From the NCBI GenBank assembly GCA_964489555.1, contig CAZAZF010000002.1, forward strand, positions 111,767 through 175,766: a stretch of DNA of 64,000 nucleotides, in the 5' to 3' direction. The translations under genes and the position numbers were made by a program. This document shows, one piece after another, positions 61,418-64,000 of this stretch (positions are counted from its first letter, which is position 1; the number at the start of each line of letters is the position of its first letter). The notes under the pieces were generated by a model that saw only the letters and a list, made by a program, of their open reading frames with translations, was not told the origin of the DNA and did not search any database. This stretch comes from JAAZGD01 sp964489555 (GTDB taxonomy: Bacteria > Bacillota > Clostridia > Peptostreptococcales > Anaerovoracaceae).

Positions 61418-61512
61418 CCGGATTTCGGAATGCAGGGAAAGAGAAGAAAATCAATCCCAGAAGAATCGTAAGAAAACGACAAAATAATGTAAAAAAAAAC
61501 AAATTTTTTGCC

Positions 61513-61541
61513 TTTTCAAAAAGGAGCCTTTATCTTATAAT
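61513..61541 (+). promoter_or_regulatory. candidate promoter of the 61656 gene
   Basis: TTTTCA at 61513-61518, 17 bases, TATAAT at 61536-61541. A leader of about 107 bases follows. Apart from this and the divergent promoter, the 304-base gap holds only AT-rich sequence. Confidence 0.5.
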
Positions 61542-61655
61542 TGTGTGGAGGCGAAATGATTTTATTAAATTCTTAAATTGCAATAACAAATTGAATAGTA
61601 TTGTGGTTGATGATGGAGTGGTTCAACAAACAAATCTTTAGAGGAGGAAGGAACC

Positions 61656-62126
61656 ATGCAGGGTGGGAAACAAATGTCATGGAACCAAGCTTTACCCCCT
61701 TCTCGACAAGAGGATTTGAAGGGGTTGATTCGTTTTATTGAAAAGGAATGGGTTCCAAATGCACAACCTTTGGGGCAAGAAGATGTAGCCCAATTAGAAA
61801 AAGCCTTGGGCTTATTGAAAAAAATCGGAAATGGGGAGACCTTTTCGGAGGAAGAAATTTTTATAAGATGTAGAAATCAGGATTCATTGGGTTATAACGC
61901 GTTGCAAATTAAAATCAATGATCAGGAATTGGAGATTGCACAGATTTTCAAATTTTTATCGGAAAACGGCTTGCAAAAAAAACGAGACCGTCTCTATTAT
62001 TTAAGTGGTGAAGGGCATTGTGAAAATTATTTGGGCGTATGGAACGGAATCTGGGATATTTTATCGGATATGCGGAGGTTTTTAGAGAGCAACAACTGGA
62101 AACTAAGTGTTGAACACAAACAATAA
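61656..62126 (+). CDS. uncharacterised soluble protein
   Basis: A 156-residue protein of no recognised family, with no signal peptide and no membrane segment. It is helical and charged, and has a central part, NALQIKINDQELEIAQIFKF, that looks like a small beta-alpha unit, with RDRLYYLSGEGH after it. GAGGAGGAAGG precedes the ATG. It is a single-gene unit with its own promoter and terminator. Nothing around it suggests a function. Confidence 0.7.
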   Translation: MQGGKQMSWNQALPPSRQEDLKGLIRFIEKEWVPNAQPLGQEDVAQLEKALGLLKKIGNGETFSEEEIFIRCRNQDSLGYNALQIKINDQELEIAQIFKFLSENGLQKKRDRLYYLSGEGHCENYLGVWNGIWDILSDMRRFLESNNWKLSVEHKQ

Positions 62127-62145
62127 TCATTTAGAGTCCGTCAAG

Positions 62146-62179
62146 AAAAAGGGGCCGGCAACCACCACGGTCTCTTTTT
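62146..62179 (+). terminator. intrinsic terminator
   Basis: A 12-pair stem (62146-62157 with 62168-62179, two G-U pairs) whose outer part is an A run against the T tract, so it could work on both strands. Confidence 0.8.
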
Positions 62180-62207
62180 CATTGTTGACATCTTCGATTT
62201 ATGGTTC

Positions 62208-62236
62208 TTGTGAAAATTGCTTTTTTCTGTTATAAT
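62208..62236 (+). promoter_or_regulatory. SigA promoter of the L25/ctc gene
   Basis: TTGTGA at 62208-62213, a 17-base spacer ending in TGT, TATAAT at 62231-62236 (extended -10). A TTGACA at 62185 is too far from the -10 to belong to it. Confidence 0.75.
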
Positions 62237-62296
62237 TTTATAAAATAATGAGATGAAGCTTCCGTGAAAGGGGGCTGGCATCGAATAGGAGGACAT

Positions 62297-62938
62297 ATGG
62301 ATAAGTTAGTTGCAACAATGAGAGAGCCGAAATCAAAGGCCAAACAATTGAGAAAACAGGGAGTCATCCCCGGTGTTTTATATGGAAAGAGTCTGGATGA
62401 AGCTCTTAGCCTACAGTTTCCGCTTAGGGAAGTAGAGCATTTTTTGAAAAGAAACACCATTGGATATAAAGTGGAAGTGGAAGTAGATGGAAAAAAACAT
62501 CTGGCATTGTTAAAGGAATTGACCTATACACCGGCTGTAAACAAAATTGAACATCTCAGTTTTCAGGCATTAATGAAGGGTGAAAGGGTTAACAGTAGTG
62601 CTCAGATTTTCTTGGTAAATCAGGAGAAAATCAGCGAGACCATTATGCAGACTTTATTTGAAATACCTTATAAGGGCTTGGTAGAAGAATTGTTTACCCG
62701 TATCGAAGTGGATATGGAAGGAATGCAGGTGGGAGACCAAGTCTTAGTGTCTCAATTAAATATTCCAAATAAAGAAAGAATTGAAGTGTTATTACCGGAA
62801 GATACCATGGTGGTCACTGTCGTAGAGAAGAGCAAGATGGATGTAGATCTTGATACTTCTGAAACCACAGAAATGGAAGAAGTAGGTATGGTTGGGAAGG
62901 CAGAAACTGCCCCGGAAGAAAAACAAGAGGAAGAGTAG
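62297..62938 (+). CDS. ctc: ribosomal protein bL25 (general stress protein Ctc type)
   Basis: Binds 5S rRNA in the large ribosomal subunit. The 213-residue protein is the long TL5/Ctc form: an N-terminal L25 domain (about 1-90; SKAKQLRKQGVIPGVLYGK is the signature) and a C-terminal beta domain (about 92-180), then an acidic Glu-rich tail. The ATG at 62297 has AGGAGGA upstream. In Bacillus, ctc is a general-stress gene under SigB; here the promoter is SigA-like. Confidence 0.93.
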   Translation: MDKLVATMREPKSKAKQLRKQGVIPGVLYGKSLDEALSLQFPLREVEHFLKRNTIGYKVEVEVDGKKHLALLKELTYTPAVNKIEHLSFQALMKGERVNSSAQIFLVNQEKISETIMQTLFEIPYKGLVEELFTRIEVDMEGMQVGDQVLVSQLNIPNKERIEVLLPEDTMVVTVVEKSKMDVDLDTSETTEMEEVGMVGKAETAPEEKQEEE

Positions 62939-62978
62939 GGTCTTGTATTTTTCGCTCTGCAAACAGAAGCAAAACAAG

Positions 62979-63012
62979 AAGCCAGTTCCTTTGTCGGGGA
63001 CTGGCTTTTTTT
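62979..63012 (+). terminator. intrinsic terminator of ctc
   Basis: An 11-pair stem (62979-62989 with 62997-63007, one G-U), then seven T. Confidence 0.88.
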
Positions 63013-63088
63013 AAGGTAGGACGGGCATGCCGCTTATGGGGAATAATGAAGAAAGAAGGCAAAAAAATTGATTGGGACTTCGATTCAA

Positions 63089-63883
63089 ATGGAGGCAAGT
63101 GGGGAGAAGGGAAAGCTTTCCAGAAAATATAGAGTGTTGGTAAATGATGCGGACTTTACTCAACGATTAAAAATGTCGGCGGCCTTTAATTATTTCCAGG
63201 AGATCGCGGCTTTGCATGCTGAAAAACTGGGTGTTGGGTTCGATGAATTAAACAAAAAACATGGAGCCATATGGATTCTTGTAAGAATGAGAGTGGATTT
63301 TAACCGGCTTCCCAAATGGAATGAAGAAGTATATTTGGAAACATGGCCTCAAAAACCAAGCAAGGTTCATTTTGAAAGAGACTATGTGATGAAAGATGAT
63401 GCAGGGCAGGTAATTGCAAAAGGTATTTCTCACTGGGTACTATTACAAAGAGAAACCAAACAGTTTCTTCGCCCCGCTGTTTTAGAGGATGCCTTCCCCA
63501 ACTCTCCATATCCATCTCCCATTGAGGAGCCATTAGGCAAATTGAAAGTTCCTGGTGAGTTAGCCGGTGTTTATCAACGGGTAATCGGATGCAGTGACAT
63601 CGATCAAAATGGCCATATGAACAACTCCAAGTATTTGGACTTTATTATGGATTGTTTCTCTATGAAGGAACTGAGAAGCCATGAGGTGTCTTCCATTCAG
63701 GTGAACTATGTAGAAGAAACTTTTCCGGGCGATGTTTTAATGATGAAGAAAAAGATTCTGTCCGGAGAAGTGGGTGAAAAACCAGGGGAAATTTACATAG
63801 AAGGGGAGAGAATCCAGGATTCATCCGTTGTGTTTCGTAGTAAAATCAAATTTATAAAGCGAGACGACATGGAAAAGAAATAA
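63089..63883 (+). CDS. acyl-ACP thioesterase
   Basis: Releases fatty acids from acyl carrier protein. The 264-residue protein has two hot-dog folds, as in plant FatA/FatB and the clostridial family: the first contains LKMSAAFNYFQEIAALHAEKLG and GAIWILVRMRVDFNRLP; the second begins with IDQNGHMNNSKYLDF, whose Asn-His and downstream Glu region form the usual active site. The start is uncertain: ATG 63089 has no clear ribosome binding site, while a TTG at 63068 has GAAGG about nine bases upstream and would add seven residues. The gene ends at a terminator shared with the tRNA gene. Confidence 0.87.
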   Translation: MEASGEKGKLSRKYRVLVNDADFTQRLKMSAAFNYFQEIAALHAEKLGVGFDELNKKHGAIWILVRMRVDFNRLPKWNEEVYLETWPQKPSKVHFERDYVMKDDAGQVIAKGISHWVLLQRETKQFLRPAVLEDAFPNSPYPSPIEEPLGKLKVPGELAGVYQRVIGCSDIDQNGHMNNSKYLDFIMDCFSMKELRSHEVSSIQVNYVEETFPGDVLMMKKKILSGEVGEKPGEIYIEGERIQDSSVVFRSKIKFIKRDDMEKK

Positions 63884-63885
63884 AG

Positions 63886-63921
63886 AAAAACCGTTGTAAC
63901 AAAGATGTTCCAACGGTTTTT
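63886..63921. terminator. bidirectional terminator between thioesterase and tRNA-Arg
   Basis: An 11-pair stem, 63886-63896 with 63911-63921, bounded by A and T runs that give a T tract on either strand. It serves the converging thioesterase gene and tRNA. Confidence 0.85.
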
Positions 63922-63924
63922 TCG

Positions 63925-64000
63925 TGGTGAGGCACGAGGGACTCGAACCCCCAACCGACAGATTCGAAGTCTGCGACTCTATCCATTGAGCTAGTGCCCC
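63925..64000 (-). tRNA. tRNA-Arg (anticodon TCG)
   Basis: A complete 76-base tRNA reading from 64000 to 63925, ending in an encoded CCA. The acceptor stem is GGGGCAC with GTGCCTC (one G-U). The anticodon loop CTTCGAA is flanked by paired arms (GCAGA/TCTGT), giving anticodon TCG, which reads CGA. The T arm has the GGTTCGAGTCC pattern. The first base is the last base of the window. Confidence 0.95.

Noticed and set aside
61556..61576. A six-codon ATG frame with GGAGG four bases upstream, in the leader before the 61656 gene
   Set aside because: Spacing is short, the frame is tiny and there is no associated hairpin; likely chance.
62185..62236. TTGACA at 62185 as -35 of the ctc promoter
   Set aside because: It is 40 bases from the TATAAT; TTGTGA at 62208 with a 17-base spacer fits.
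1..64000. CRISPR arrays, prophage, intact insertion sequences or rRNA genes
   Set aside because: No regular repeat-spacer pattern, no phage or transposase proteins and no rRNA sequence were seen.

Overview
The window looks like chromosomal core of an anaerobic, low-to-moderate GC Gram-positive bacterium of the class Clostridia, probably an amino-acid-fermenting, possibly spore-forming member. The evidence is protein content: a DnaE-type polymerase III, a glutamate dehydrogenase of the Clostridium symbiosum type, a four-subunit 2-oxoacid:ferredoxin oxidoreductase operon, a split transketolase, a SpoVB-like flippase, CsaB and TagA cell-wall genes, lipoteichoic-acid synthases and YerC. Ribosome binding sites are strong (AGGAGG-like), promoters are SigA-like and often carry an extended TG -10 element. 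The genus cannot be fixed from the sequence alone. About nine tenths is coding, and almost all genes lie on the + strand. Minus-strand exceptions are dinB, an HD-domain gene, an M29 aminopeptidase and a tRNA-Arg at the right edge.

Layout. 1-3.5 kb: ung, lemA, a DUF2207 membrane protein with a glycine-rich tail, and a small two-helix membrane protein. 3.5-9.2 kb: dnaE-pfkA, converging on dinB through a bidirectional terminator. 9.3-13 kb: HAD hydrolase, Usp-like protein, HD-domain protein, HdeD-like and AI-2E-family membrane proteins. 13-21 kb: two flavoproteins, cobO, a secreted GH26-like glycosidase, gpmI, SpoVB-like flippase. 21-24.4 kb: gdhA, then mgtE behind a structured leader with a small upstream ORF. 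24.4-29.8 kb: nnrD, a secreted protein, a DUF5693 protein, csaB and tagA (secondary cell-wall polymer). 29.8-36.3 kb: split transketolase, the Vor-type oxidoreductase operon with a P-loop ATPase, and ilvE, a branched-chain amino-acid/2-oxoacid module. 36.4-43.3 kb: MinD-like protein, ftsE, ftsX, an EnvC/PcsB-type M23 hydrolase, recJ, ctpA, yerC. 43.4-51.2 kb: amidohydrolase, PPTase, EamA transporter, MBL hydrolase, TcdA, RecX, Smr, a probably broken coiled-coil gene, WYL regulator, coaB. 51.2-55.8 kb: a small membrane ORF and two tandem LtaS-like proteins. 55.9-60.2 kb: rmuC, metallophosphoesterase, deoB, pdp. 60.2-64 kb: M29 aminopeptidase, an unknown protein, ribosomal protein L25/Ctc, acyl-ACP thioesterase, tRNA-Arg(TCG).

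How it fits together. Gdh, IlvE and the Vor complex fit amino-acid oxidation: transamination or deamination to 2-oxoacids, then ferredoxin-linked oxidative decarboxylation. PfkA, GpmI, transketolase, DeoB and Pdp cover sugar and nucleoside use. A large share serves the envelope: CsaB/TagA/DUF5693, SpoVB-like flippase, FtsEX plus M23 hydrolase, and LtaS pair.

The least ordinary features are: (1) the tandem LtaS locus, in which the N-terminal four-helix bundle is a separate overlapping ORF and both catalytic proteins carry a C-terminal extension resembling a degenerate glycerophosphodiesterase barrel; (2) three genes (ung, dinB, the LtaS-bundle ORF) whose consensus -10 ends exactly six bases before the ATG with no ribosome binding site, predicting leaderless mRNAs; (3) an upstream ORF interlocked with hairpins ahead of mgtE; (4) operator-like inverted repeats at the HD/HdeD and vor promoters. 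No CRISPR array, prophage or intact insertion sequence was seen.
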